From Flaccisagitta enflata (lineage: Eukaryota > Chaetognatha > Sagittoidea > Aphragmophora), in NCBI GenBank assembly GCA_965153355.1, contig OZ231126.1, forward strand, positions 78,120,001 through 78,184,000: DNA of 64,000 nucleotides. The letters run 5' to 3'. The notes beneath the pieces are model-generated. The model saw nothing but the letters and a program-made list of their open reading frames with translations, had not been told where the DNA came from and searched no databases. The position numbers were made by a program, and so were the translations under genes. Positions 39,001-51,590 of this stretch are shown piece after piece (positions within the stretch are counted from its first letter, which is position 1; each line of letters opens with the position of its first letter).

Positions 39001-39163
39001 GCACGCCGGCGTGGAGCAAGTACTGGGCGAATCGCGACCGCTTTTGGATCACGAAAGGACGCCGGTCTGTGACGCGCGTCGTGCGCGCGTGTGTGGAGTG
39101 TCAAAAACAATTCAAACGCCCAGAAAGTCAGCTAATGGCGCCGTTACCAGAAGTGAGGACTAA
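36059..39163 (+). CDS. pol: BEL/Pao Pol: protease, reverse transcriptase, RNase H, integrase N-terminus
   Basis: This frame is the same as gag and follows its TGA directly; it has no ATG of its own near the start. Protease (A17 type): ALMDGGANRHVV near 36173, with a later IIGAEH; the usual D-S/T-G is D-G-G here. Reverse transcriptase: VGADIKDYFHEI near 37220 and the catalytic YIDD at 37460-37471. RNase H: HGFSDASGRAYGA near 38000, then TPRLELQAAR, WTDSE and NPADYSSKG, giving the expected acidic residues. The integrase zinc-binding half begins with HFRQLHAG near 38985. From about 39032 the reading no longer matches integrase; the match continues in another frame, and this frame stops at 39163. 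A 1-nt insertion or 2-nt deletion would explain it. Confidence 0.9.
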   Translation, partial: HEAPSTNSVFKVGGDDGAWRLILPLYITNGERKVKTFALMDGGANRHVVSKDLCKKLKLSGRKTTMTITTLEKMVEGEREVADVVVEGTNGYKITLNNAIFGEIIASKDDRPPRAEDAAGMEHLVDLEFPAFPDGDDGCSIGVIIGAEHARIWIGGETYKGAEGLPMGISTPLGAGLIGPRNNTDSRYFVCNFASFHSIDSDLAKTIKRINAGEFEKVDENKREMSLSDKFAIRQMKEGIRWDPKTEHYRTPVLHKGGRQATCDALNNLDSPTMALDRLFRLKKQLMRDPERRRITFETMAKFWEKGRVRRIDPNVHANMPPDRPRWTIPIHVADKPGKPGQVRICHDCKAAVGGSSLNDQLLDGPQLANDIRGVLMRFRCEGPVAVGADIKDYFHEIYVTEEDAGLSRYYWFRDEKMEEIDLNEFLGHVFGAKSSNCVAIFTLQHHVEQHSAEYGPLVVQAVMRNMYIDDLIKSLRNTKVAKDFRVGITAALEDAGMNLCKWRSSHPEVLEGDTTDPAPAAPMDVSGATDDTTKLLGLRYSFSADAFSFLPDKSKVELNVQTKRQMLKLIASIFDPLGFLEPFMIWARLILQKVLRVVESWDSKDIPTVSLNEFVEWQASFKFLESFRITRWTATPETQDGKKVLHGFSDASGRAYGAVYYVRYKGPNGEIHVSIVCSKSHVVPLKDVEAGHMESTPRLELQAARLAARMRATIIEETGSYDGYVNWTDSECVIKQLNDTETRFKVYFANRLSEIQALTKVEEWRWVPTNLNPADYSSKGMLAQDPNWGKFHNGPDYLWRGEDEWPEKQIVTRPFPAHILATTATPERTPPQSWVIRVSEKVATWTGKLRRIALLKRTVMMCIVRNRRRALYNDAAKVGTPTGVELADAEKLIVSAIQSQAFHAEIRSLQQCDPVGAKKVAAKSPLAALCPFVDDAGLLRCRGRLQRDEELDFDAKNPMILPHDGEAVACLIRSIHFRQLHAGVEQVLGESRPLLDHERTPVCDARRARVCGVSKTIQTPRKSANGAVTRSED

Positions 39164-40088
39164 AAAATGTTTGCCCTTCGAGAATACGGGGGTGGATATT
39201 TTTGGACCTGTTTCTTGCAAAATCGCCGGGAGAGCATCTCATAAAGTGTACGTCGCGCTCTTCACTTGCCTTGCATGCCGCGCGGTACATTTCGAGATAT
39301 TGAGATCTATGAGCGCCTCTTGCTTCATCGACGCCCTCCTGCGGTTCCAAGCTCGCCGCCCAGCGATTCGCCATTTGTATTCCGACAATGGCACGAACTT
39401 CACCGCGTCCGACAAAGAACTGCGCGCGGAGATGGAGTCGTGGAATTTGTCCGCGAAACCCGAGTTGAGGCTGACGGGCATACAATGGACATTCAACCCG
39501 CCTGTTGCGCCACATCGAGGTGGAGTGTGGGAGCGCTTGGTTCAATCTGCAAAAAGACATTTGGCGTTTGTGTTGAGCCAGGACAATCTCCACATCGAGA
39601 CTTTTGCAACAGTATTGGCTCAGGCAGAGCTGGCCATGAATTCACGGCCGATTACCTACGTGGGTGATGAGCCGGGGATCCAGGCTCTGCGGCCGATTGA
39701 CTTTCTCTGCCCTGGAATATATGCGTCTTCCGGTTGCGACCTTGTGCCCCCCTCGCCTCCAGATGCTGAAGCGCTTCGTTATACCTGGCGCCAGTCACGC
39801 GCAATTGCCGATGCTTTTTGGAGAAGGTGGAAAAGAGACTATGTCTCGGCCTTGCAGGCGCGACCTAAATGGCGCAGGGTGGAGAGAGATTTGAAAATTG
39901 ACGACGTCGTTCTCTTGGTGGATGATCAGTGTCGACGAGGAGATTGGCGCACCGGCGTCATCACGGAGGTCGATGGAGACGACGTCGTGCGGACTGTGGT
40001 GGTGAAAATGGCGAATGGGAAGAGATTTACACGTGATAGGAGTAAAGTGGTCCGATTGGAACTTGACCCGGCACGTTTGTCGGCGTGA
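39033..40088 (+). CDS. pol: BEL/Pao integrase, remaining part in the shifted frame
   Basis: Integrase inserts the cDNA into the host genome. The alignment resumes in this frame at RDRFWITKGRR (39033), giving the second half of the zinc-binding domain (CVEC near 39090). The catalytic core follows with the DDE triad: VDIFGP near 39193, YSDNGTNF near 39378 and HRGGVWERLV near 39515. NSRPITYV is the usual late core motif. The C terminus (DVVLLVDD, DWRTGVITE, RSKVVRL) resembles the BEL C-terminal DUF5641-type region. It ends at TGA 40086-40088. There is no ATG at its start, so expression would need a frameshift from the upstream frame, or the gene is broken. Confidence 0.9.
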   Translation, partial: RDRFWITKGRRSVTRVVRACVECQKQFKRPESQLMAPLPEVRTKKCLPFENTGVDIFGPVSCKIAGRASHKVYVALFTCLACRAVHFEILRSMSASCFIDALLRFQARRPAIRHLYSDNGTNFTASDKELRAEMESWNLSAKPELRLTGIQWTFNPPVAPHRGGVWERLVQSAKRHLAFVLSQDNLHIETFATVLAQAELAMNSRPITYVGDEPGIQALRPIDFLCPGIYASSGCDLVPPSPPDAEALRYTWRQSRAIADAFWRRWKRDYVSALQARPKWRRVERDLKIDDVVLLVDDQCRRGDWRTGVITEVDGDDVVRTVVVKMANGKRFTRDRSKVVRLELDPARLSA

Positions 40089-40193
40089 CTATGCCGAGTA
40101 CATTGCTTCAATTGGTCTTTGCATACTTGTTATTTTTGCCCTTTTCTCCTTAGGTGTGTTCCCCTCGTGCCCCCCCAACCCGCCCCAGCCCCC

Positions 40194-42218
40194 ATGTTCT
40201 TGATATGCCATTTTGATTCTGTACTTGAATTTTTGCCCCCTTGTTTGAAGTACTATAGGAAAAGTTCTAAAAAATTGTCAACACGCTTAAAGACAATCTC
40301 TTACACTGTCGTCAATCGTTGTGGACGCCACATCCCGGAGAGAATGTCATCCCATCATGTCAGTGTGACTGGAGAGGAGTGTGAGGAGGCGTTAGGAGGA
40401 GGATACGAGTTTGATTTGGTGCAGATGGAGGATGAGGCGATGGAGCCGAGGAGGGTGGAGTCGGAGGAGGTGCCGGTGGAGTATGGAAATAGTGATTTGG
40501 TGTTGCCAGGGGGTCCGCAGTTGGCGGTGGCGGTGGAGAAGGATGGGGAGAGGAAGAAGAAGAGTAGGACGGAAGTAGGAGACATGGTGGGATCCTTCCG
40601 GATGTGTAGAGGTTCCAACGCGTTGACGGAAGAATTCGATGAGTGGCAGTTCTCGACCGAAGCGCAGAGAGACATCATGGCCACCAATTTGGCGGTCTTG
40701 GTGTTCTTCCATGTCGGTCAGAAACGCTACCCCAATGTTTACGTGGCCCAGCTGATTAAGGTCGATGGCGAAATGGACTGGATCCTGGTCGAGGATGGTT
40801 TCGACATCTACAAAATCGGCCATGCGATGGGCTCACGCCTGCGTCACCTGTCGGTGCTGTTGTGGTGTAGTCAGGGGCAGGTGAAGATGGCGATGCGGAG
40901 GTTTGCGAAGAAGCCGGGGGTGTGTACGGCGTATGGGCTGTGGGAGCCGGAGACGAGGGAGCCGCCGCGGTGGCCGTGTTTGCGCGGCGACTCGGCGATG
41001 GAGGAGACGGAGGTGGTGGTGCGATTTAAGGAGGCGGTGGCGACGGAAGACGCAAAGAGGAGGAAGGGGAAGCTGAGGATCGCGGAGTTGGACGGGTTGT
41101 TGACGGCGGAGGTGGATAAGTGGAGGAAGAGGGAGATGGTGTGGAATTCGAAGGGTGACGCAGGGCCAGAAAGGGCAGTGAGGATGCCCAATCAATTGTG
41201 GGGGTGCCCTCTCCTTCCTGAGTGGCGTGGTGCGGGGGCGGTGGCGAATGTGGGGCCGGAGCCGAGGGACTTGGAAGCGGAGGACGTGGTGGTGCGTAGG
41301 CAGGGGGAGGGAGGAGGAGCGGAGGATGAGGAAGAAGGGGAGCGGGGAGGAATGACGAAGAAGCAGGAGAGGCAGAAGAGGAAGAATATAAAGTTTAGGG
41401 AGAATAGGAGGAAGAGGCATCTGGAGTATAAGGAGGAGAGAGATAGGTTGAAGGAGCAGATTGAGGAGAAGAGGAAGCAGATGGAAGAGGTGAAGGCGGA
41501 GGTTGAGCGGGAGAAGAAGAAGAAGTTGGAAGGGATGCAGCGGGAAATGGAGGAGTTGGAGAAGGAGATGAAGGATAAGGCGAAGGAAAGGAAGGAGAGG
41601 GAGAAGCCCTCCAAGAAGAAGAAGAGGCAGGAGGAGGAAGGTGCGGCCGGAGGCGTTCCGCCGGCTGATCCACCCAAGTCATCTTCTTCATCCTCTTCAA
41701 AGAAGCAGGGGAAGCAATCGGAGGGGGGGAAGGCGATGGCTGCCGCTTCGGCGGCAGATTCATCCATCCCCCCACCGGCGCCGTCCCCAAACTCTCAAAG
41801 ACATTATCGGCAAGCTGGCCGTGGATCTGGCCGTGGTAATGGCCGCGGCCGTGGAGGCTGGCGCCGCGACCACGGCGGATATCGGCCTAATCAGACTCTT
41901 GATGATGAAGACTTGTCGCGACGCTATAGGGAGGCAACCCCCTTCCTCCCCAACGCGTCCTTCTCTACCCCCCCGTCGAGTTTCGAGGACTTTTTTCGCG
42001 GGGTTTGTCTCCTCGGGCGGACTGCGGCGACAGAAGCGATGGCGCCTGTCGCCACCTCGTCGCCGTCTGCATCTCGTCCTCGTCACCACGGACGCGGTGG
42101 TCAGCGTCCAGGGTATCAGCAGCAGCAGCGGCATCAGCAGCCCCCTGCCGCCGATCCTGACGCGCAGCGCGCTCCGCAGCCACAAGGACAGCGTGGCGCG
42201 GCGCCTTCGCGTCGCTAG
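40194..42218 (+). CDS. Extra ORF of the BEL/Pao element, function unknown
   Basis: A long frame between integrase and the 3' LTR, where some retroelements carry env. ATGs lie at 40194 and 40344. The second is more likely because coding-like composition starts there, giving 624 residues. The upstream tract TTTTCTCCTTAG|GTG (near 40154) looks like a splice acceptor. The first 250 residues are mixed and globular-looking (NLAVLVFFHVGQKRYPNVYV, WILVEDGFDIYKIGHAMGSR). A 100-residue Lys/Glu/Arg-rich coiled coil follows (near 41340-41630), then a Ser run, an Arg/Gly box (GRGSGRGNGRGRGGWRRD near 41818) and a Gln/Pro-rich tail. I see no signal peptide or transmembrane segment, so it is not an obvious envelope. 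The Arg/Gly box suggests RNA binding (inference). Confidence 0.75.
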   Translation: MFLICHFDSVLEFLPPCLKYYRKSSKKLSTRLKTISYTVVNRCGRHIPERMSSHHVSVTGEECEEALGGGYEFDLVQMEDEAMEPRRVESEEVPVEYGNSDLVLPGGPQLAVAVEKDGERKKKSRTEVGDMVGSFRMCRGSNALTEEFDEWQFSTEAQRDIMATNLAVLVFFHVGQKRYPNVYVAQLIKVDGEMDWILVEDGFDIYKIGHAMGSRLRHLSVLLWCSQGQVKMAMRRFAKKPGVCTAYGLWEPETREPPRWPCLRGDSAMEETEVVVRFKEAVATEDAKRRKGKLRIAELDGLLTAEVDKWRKREMVWNSKGDAGPERAVRMPNQLWGCPLLPEWRGAGAVANVGPEPRDLEAEDVVVRRQGEGGGAEDEEEGERGGMTKKQERQKRKNIKFRENRRKRHLEYKEERDRLKEQIEEKRKQMEEVKAEVEREKKKKLEGMQREMEELEKEMKDKAKERKEREKPSKKKKRQEEEGAAGGVPPADPPKSSSSSSSKKQGKQSEGGKAMAAASAADSSIPPPAPSPNSQRHYRQAGRGSGRGNGRGRGGWRRDHGGYRPNQTLDDEDLSRRYREATPFLPNASFSTPPSSFEDFFRGVCLLGRTAATEAMAPVATSSPSASRPRHHGRGGQRPGYQQQQRHQQPPAADPDAQRAPQPQGQRGAAPSRR

Positions 42219-42353
42219 GCGCGTTTCGCGCCGCTCCTTTCGCCGTCCGTTCGTCCGCTCATTCAGGTGACTTGGTCCTTGGTCTCTCCTCGTTTTTTTT
42301 TTTTTGAGGCGGGACGGTGTGACTGGGTTGGAATAGGATTCCAACGGGGGGAC
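42219..42353 (+). other. BEL 3' untranslated segment with polypurine tract
   Basis: Contains an 11-T run near 42295-42305 and ends in AACGGGGGGAC, a purine-rich tract directly before the 3' LTR that fits the plus-strand primer site. Confidence 0.7.
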
Positions 42354-42907
42354 TGTGGAATATCGTTGATATTTTGGCATTTGGCGCCTTTGTACTGCGA
42401 TTTATTTCATTGTTCTCTCGTTGGCGTTGCTGTTCATTCGCTTGTGATGATATACTTGATTCTCTGGATGCATTCTTTCTTTCAGTTAATCAGTGTATTT
42501 TAACAAGCAATTCAACCTGGAAGCACTTTGGGGATTACAGTGGAACCTGTGGTGAGTGTACTTGGCTACATTTGTTGGCAATTGATGTGAATTGATTGAG
42601 GTAGTTACTGATGATACACACTAGCTAGTTAGTAGGTAGGCATTAACCAACCCCTCCCCCCTCTCTCTTCTGTTTCTCTTTCTTTCTCTTCCTTGTAAAT
42701 AATAGTTTAAATACACTTTCTTACCTAGTGATTAGAGATAGCATCCACAGACTGACGTTGGAATCAGCGCCACCGGAAGTGACGTTATCGGCGTGATTGG
42801 CGTAGCGATGGCGTATTCAGACCGGAAGTGGCGTCTTCAATCGGAAGTTGCGTGGACGGCAAGATCCTAATGACGGTACGAGACAGTATTTTCTACGGTT
42901 CTTCACA
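42354..42907 (+). repeat. BEL/Pao 3' LTR
   Basis: Identical to the 5' LTR except A for G at 42436 and C for T at 42471. It is followed by the target duplication AAGAG. Confidence 0.95.
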
Positions 42908-42912
42908 AAGAG

Positions 42913-43351
42913 CAAGGATCTTTGATCAAATTAACTTGACTAGGTCAAACCAGCCATGAAGACAAAGAATAAACGCAATCTAGTAAATGATTCTAGTTGT
43001 TGACGGAAAAAAACAAAGCCTTCGATGCAAGTAATTTTTTGCAACTTCACTGTTCACATTGGTGTATATCATTAGGCATCCAATATGGCGAGAATCCCAT
43101 GATTCAGGGCAACTCGGGGGGGCATAGGCTGTCTTAACTTTCGGTTTAGACGCTTATTTCACATTGTTATATCGAAAATCATAAAGTGCCTGTGCCTGAG
43201 TCATCAGCTACATAGATGTCACTAGCAAAAGTTGTTCTTCTGCCTTCCTCTTGCTCTCTGTTTTAGCGGCCCTCTAGGGGCTCAAGGCAGACAACGCAAA
43301 AAACATATGAACAATGCAGCGGCAGCGTCAGGAGCAGCAGCAGAGGATTTA
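42913..43351. other. Unique spacer right of the BEL element
   Basis: Continuation of the pre-insertion locus; no gene recognised. Confidence 0.45.
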
Positions 43352-43710
43352 AACAAGCCCAAGAGGGCAACAGTCGCGTGCGTCTGGAAATGACAGACAA
43401 AATGTTAAAAATGTCAGGAAATGTTAAAAAATGTTAGATAGTGTTAAATGATGTTAAAAAATGTTAAAAAATGTTAAAAAATGTTAAAAAATGTTAAAAA
43501 ATGCTAAAAAATGTTAAAAAATGTTAAAAAGCCAAAAAAGTCAGAAAGTGTTAAAAAATGTTAAAGATTGTTAAAAAATGCTAAAAAATGTTAAAAAATG
43601 TTAAAAAATGTCAAGAAACGTCGAAAATTTAAAAATGTGACGGACCGACGGACGGACGGACCTACCGACCGACATGGCAAGTTGTAGAGTCGCGTGCACG
43701 CGACTAAAAA
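43352..43710 (-). mobile_element. Hairpin element subfamily A, inverted copy with AAAATGTTAA minisatellite
   Basis: Same structure and same first 85 bp as the copy at 32358, with a private array of AAAAAATGTT units. GACGGACGGACC repeats and GTTGTAG lead to an intact 18-bp palindrome, AGTCGCGTGCACGCGACT, at 43688-43705, then AAAAA. Both ends are well preserved. Confidence 0.85.
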
Positions 43711-43965
43711 CAAGCAGCGGTCTCTTGATCGTAGAGGAATTTATGATAATAGTACACATTTAAAACTCAAAAGCGCAGTATGTTTTACTTTGAACCAAGC
43801 ATTGTCCACTTACACACAGCAAGTTAAGACAGCCCCTCATTCACTGATCCGAATCTTTCACTGGTGCTATGCGTTTTTAGCTTGAAATTTTATGCCTAAT
43901 ATCATTCTACATCTCTCAAATCCCTAAAATCAAAGGGTTTGGAAGTGGGGAGGGAAATCAAACAG

Positions 43966-44298
43966 AAAACAAGCTCGACCGGGCAACAATGCGTCCGGAT
44001 TGTGTCTCTCCGTGTACTGATCATGTGATATGTATGGAGAGACATATGGACAAACAGACGGGTAAAATGACTAAGTAGTTAAGGAGGCTCTCAAAACATG
44101 TTGGTTGATCATTTGTTTCAGTATAGGATCTCACCGCGGCCAAAAACAGCCGAGAACCGCGGTTTTTGGACTTAACGGACGGACCAACGGACGGACGGAC
44201 GGACGGACGGACGGACGGACGGATGGACGAACGGACGGACGGACGGACGGACGGACGGACAGACCCTTTTATAGAGATGCGAGGACGCATCTAAAAAG
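43966..44298 (-). mobile_element. Hairpin element subfamily C, inverted copy
   Basis: Read on + it starts AACAAGCTCGACCGGGCAAC and ATGCGTCCGGATTG. The middle is unique, then GGACGGACGGAC repeats and CAGACCCTTTTATAG. It ends with the perfect hairpin AGATGCGAGGACGCATCT and AAAAA. The ATGCGTCC near its other end matches the hairpin arm and loop. Confidence 0.8.
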
Positions 44299-44426
44299 GC
44301 TTAAAAATCATAGAAATGTATATGATGAAGTTTATACTAATTAACCGGAGCACCGTGATTCCATGAGCCCTTTGAAGAATTATCATTAGTTATTTTGTTC
44401 TTTTTTAACCTTTCGTTCTGTTCAAT

Positions 44427-45324
<898 letters not shown>

Positions 45325-45531
45325 AACAAATAACGCGGGGTCACAATATCGTTGCAGACGCGTGGCCAGGGGCGTCCAACATCCATCCTTACTTCAACCC
45401 CCAACCCACACACAAACGTACACAAAAAGTTTTAAAAAAAAAAACGCTCGCTTTTTCACTTTTCCCCTTGATGACCCCGGAGCGACGGACTGACAAAGCC
45501 TTTTATTGAGCCTCTTATAGTTAACTAAAAA
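45325..45531 (-). mobile_element. Hairpin element subfamily B, inverted, diverged copy
   Basis: CGCGGGGTCACAATATCGTT, GGCGTCCAACATCC, CACAAACGTACACAAAAAG and GACAAAGCCTTTTATTGAG match other B copies. The outer hairpin arms are mutated (ATAGTTAACTAAAAA). Confidence 0.75.
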
Positions 45532-45776
45532 GTTGGTGATGCCACTACGCTAGATCGGCTCGAACGTTATCTAAAAAGCATTTGTTTACTATCTCAGCAA
45601 TTTATCTGCATCTTTGCAGGCACAATAGTAATGGCGCTTGACTTGTGAAATATATTCTAGGGTTGACATCGTTGCATCCGGATATCGCGCTACCACCTGG
45701 ACGGTATCACCTGTGCTATCATTTTTCGAAATCTTTCTCTGAGGTCATGTGGGAAAATTCTGCAATGATACCCAAC

Positions 45777-45879
<103 letters not shown>

Positions 45880-46081
45880 TTGCCCCCATCAAAAAATGAT
45901 AACACCCAAAGTTGAAAAGGAATGTCACAATAGTTTCATCTCCTCGTCTCTCGACAGTCTTTAAAAAAAATTATTAATTAAAAAAGAATTAATGTGAATT
46001 AATAACCCACTCAGATACAAATTGGACGCAACCGTGCGCGACCTATTCTATTCTGCTTTCTGTCTGATCCTTTTTTTTTTT

Positions 46082-46311
46082 TTTTTTTTTTTGATGCGTC
46101 ATCGCGTTTATATAAGAGGGTCTGTCCGTCCGTCCGTCCGTCCGTCTGTCCAACCATCCATCCGTCTGTCCATGTGTCCATGGTCCCAATCACAGCCATG
46201 AGAGATGAGACTACTATCTCAGCCATATAGACCCAATCCAAGGCACCATTTCCAGCAAGAGTTACTCACCAACTCACCCCAGCCATCAATTTTCAGATTT
46301 GGCCTTAGTTT
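46082..46311 (+). mobile_element. Hairpin element subfamily C
   Basis: A T-run leads to GATGCGTCATCGCGTTTA, a partly mutated C hairpin, then TATAAGAGGGTCTG and GTCCGTCC repeats. It ends GGCCTTAGTTTT, where the B copy begins. Confidence 0.65.
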
Positions 46312-46533
46312 TCAGTTGCGGACACGCAACTCTTTAGGAGGCTTTGTCAGTCCGTTGATCCGTTGGTCTGTTGGTTCATTGGTCCGTCGGGGGTCATCGA
46401 GTTGTAAAGTGGGAAACGAGCATTTTAGATACTTTTTGTGTACGTTTGAGTATGGGGGATGGGTTGGGGTATGGATGGGGGTTGGATGCCCCTGTCCACC
46501 TTCGCAACGATATTGTGACCCCGCGTCACTTTT
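46309..46533 (+). mobile_element. Hairpin element subfamily B
   Basis: The perfect hairpin AGTTGCGGACACGCAACT is followed by CTTTAGGAGGCTTTGTCAG. The right end has CCTTCGCAACGATATTGTG and GTGAC-CCCGC-GTCAC, then TTTTTAG, which is also the start of the next A copy. Confidence 0.85.
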
Positions 46534-46695
46534 TAGTCTATAAGCCGTCCGTTTGTAAGTCACCCGTCTTTCGGTCACATTTGTTGATTTAGCGCACTCT
46601 TTGCTTCGCTGCTTCTACCAAAGTACTTGCCCCCCACATCACTGCCCCTGCCCACCCGTCTGCGACTAAGGTTGCCCGTCATCCGGCCTTGCTTT
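46531..46695 (+). mobile_element. Hairpin element subfamily A, hairpin lost
   Basis: It starts TTTTAGTC but the hairpin arm is missing. The right end is normal: CCTGCCCACCCGTCTGCGAC, GCCC..CCGGCC and TTGCTTTG. Confidence 0.6.
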
Positions 46696-47288
46696 GTTTC
46701 GACATTGAACAACCTTGTTTTTCAGTGAGTTGCGGGCAAGTTACTTGAGAAAGTAAAGAAAAAAAAAGGTATAAGAAAAAGTCTTGGCCAAAAAGTTGAG
46801 GAGAAAGAAAGAGAAGGTCGGGGAAAAAAGTGCCAGACGATACTGGAACATTCAAGTTATTCCATTCAAATTTCACTACGGAGCCAAAAAGCTGTCAAGA
46901 CTCAAGAGGCTCTTGTTTCATGTCTGTCTTAGCAATAGAACGAGATAATCTTACTAAATTTATTTGTATACAAAATCATGTTTCATTTAAATTCCCCCGG
47001 TTTCCTGTACAATGTTTTTGTCAGTGAGGTTTTCTAAATTTGTACAGCTTGCCGCTTACCCTTCAACTTCCTTAATTCATCAATTGTATTTTGCGGTTTC
47101 ATATCCTTTTTTTTTACATTTCATAATAATGTCAACTTCTACCTCCCACCGCTTCCTACACAACGTAATTTTGCTCTTCTAATGCCCCCTGCCGTTTCGC
47201 GGGGACATGTCCACTCCTTGGCTTCGATAGTGAAATCGAGAAAACAAGAGTTTTTTGACGTCTCTGTCATCTCTTGCTGTTGTTGGCC

Positions 47289-47289
<1 letters not shown>
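46696..47289. other. Non-coding spacer
   Basis: Unique sequence; no gene recognised. Confidence 0.4.

Positions 47290-47327
<38 letters not shown>
47290..47327. repeat. (AG)n microsatellite
   Basis: About 19 AG units, the only purine-strand (AG)n array among the many (CT)n arrays of the window. Confidence 0.97.
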
Positions 47328-47330
<3 letters not shown>

Positions 47331-47424
47331 ATGAGAAAAAGGACATCAGGCTGATAGAACAAGAGAAATAGCTTTCAAGCCTCTAAGTGAACGTAACCTG
47401 GAGTGACTTTCAAAATCTGGAACC

Positions 47425-47541
<117 letters not shown>

Positions 47542-47899
47542 TAAATGACTTTTTTTATTGCATTCCTGGACTCGGCGAAATTCTACTTTTTTTTTTTTAA
47601 TTTCAAAAAGATGCTTCAAAATTTTCCGACGGTCTCGAAATAACATTAGGACCTTAACGAGGATGAAAATGAGATAACAGAGGATATCAGCGATAAATTC
47701 CATACGATACAAATCAGATGAATCATCGTTGAATGCCATATGGAAAAGAAAAATTCATTAAACTGTACGCGTGGAGTAGCTTCAACAAAAAATTCTCACA
47801 AAATCAAGTCAATCAAATGGCGCCGTCATTCAACTTCACTCTCACTCATTGCTTCATCTTCAAGTTCTGGACACTTTGATCTATTAAATGACTTTCATC

Positions 47900-48165
47900 A
47901 AAAATGGTCGATGTACTGAAAAACGGAAAAACTAGAATTGCTCATTGGAAAAAAATCGAAATGAGCATTTTTTTCAATCAGTGATTTTTTTCTTCAAACC
48001 GTTGCCATTTCTAAACAAATAAAGCTACGATTTCCAGCAACGTCGCATTTGGAAGATTTTTTTTGCAGAGCTTTCAAATGGTCATGGATTTTCCATGGTA
48101 CAGGTCCATAGTACAGCCAAAATTAGCAAAACAAAGTGTTCGCTTTTTTTCTTTTCCATAGGAGC
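47900..48165. mobile_element. Fragment related to the 995-bp palindromic element
   Basis: GCCATTTCTAAACAAATAAA, CATTTGGAAGATTTT and GCTTTCAAATGGTCATGG match the inverse of 27485-27650 closely. I see no terminal inverted repeats, so it is an internal fragment or a different subtype. Confidence 0.7.
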
Positions 48166-48277
48166 AGAAAAAAATTGATATCTTCACTTCAAATATTAAT
48201 TGAAGCTAGACTACCGAATGCTGAAATTTGGCAGAAATAAATGACATACTCTTTCAGGTGTTTTTTTTTTTCAGAAT

Positions 48278-48642
48278 TTGATTATGTCGATTGGTTTAGG
48301 ATTTATGTCGTCATCTTCTGTTTCATTTGAAAAAGATGATACTGTAACTGGGGACTTAGCGTTTTCCAGCTGCTCGCGAATCTCGTTTCTTGTTCACGAG
48401 CGACGTCAACCTCTAATAGCGCCCCAATTCTCGACAGTATGTCATGGTCTTCATAAAACACACACAGTTTCATCGATCGGCACAACATTCATTGATGTTT
48501 TAGTTTTGACCATTTTCCCGTTCCTCAAACAATTTGCTGTCAATTTGATGTTCACAGGCGCCATTATTTCACTCGTTATATAATCATCAACTCGAAATCC
48601 CCCTCCCCCAGAAGAAGAGAACAGAACTATCATGTCTTCCAT
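48278..48642. other. Region open on both strands, possibly coding
   Basis: On + there is a 101-codon frame at 48278-48583. On - a frame at 48451-48642 continues, after a one-base shift, into 48303-48488. Neither resembles a known protein. If the minus reading is real it is a frameshifted fragment. It lies just before the + strand exon at 48669, so it could also be its 5' untranslated part. Confidence 0.3.
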
Positions 48643-48668
48643 ATCATGACGCCGTTACCTAAAGCTTC

Positions 48669-51192
<2,524 letters not shown>

Positions 51193-51274
51193 GTATTTCT
51201 TCTTTTAAACTGAGATTAAGAGACTTAGATTTGTTCATCTTTTTTGGTAATTTTTATTATATTTTCTATTTAGA

Positions 51275-51590
51275 TCTATTTATTTCTTTATTTCTTTATT
51301 TCTTTATTTCTTTATTTCTTTATTTCTTTATTTCTTTTTCTTTATTTCTTTATTTCTTTATTTCTTTATTTCTTTATTCATTTCTTCATTTCTTTATTTA
51401 TTTCTTTATCTTTTCATTTGTTTATCTATTCATTTATTTATTTACTTATTTATTTATCTATATATTTGTTTATCTATTTGTTTATTCATTCATTTATTTA
51501 TTTATTTATTTATTTATCTGTTTATCTATATATCTATTTATTTATTTATTTATCATTCATTTATTCATTTATTCATTTATCTTTTTTTTT
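51275..51590. repeat. (TTTATTTC)n / (TTTA)n microsatellite in the intron
   Basis: Starts about 80 bp after the donor at 51193. Units of ATTTCTTT give way to ATTT with CATT and CTAT variants. Confidence 0.95.

Larger units (their letters stand above)
32733..42907 (+). mobile_element. BEL/Pao LTR retrotransposon, full length, recent
   Basis: Two 554-bp direct repeats, starting TG and ending CA, flank the element. The 5-bp target duplication AAGAG lies at 32728-32732 and 42908-42912. The LTRs differ at only two positions (32815/42436 and 32850/42471), so insertion was recent. Between them are gag, protease, reverse transcriptase, RNase H and integrase in the BEL/Pao order, plus an additional long ORF. 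A purine-rich tract (GGGGGGAC) precedes the 3' LTR. I could not identify a convincing primer binding site. Pol integrity is compromised by an in-frame TGA after gag and a frame change in integrase, unless these are recoding signals or assembly errors. Confidence 0.95.

Noticed and set aside
40194-42218. Envelope protein for the extra BEL ORF
   Set aside because: No signal peptide, transmembrane helix or cysteine-rich ectodomain is visible.
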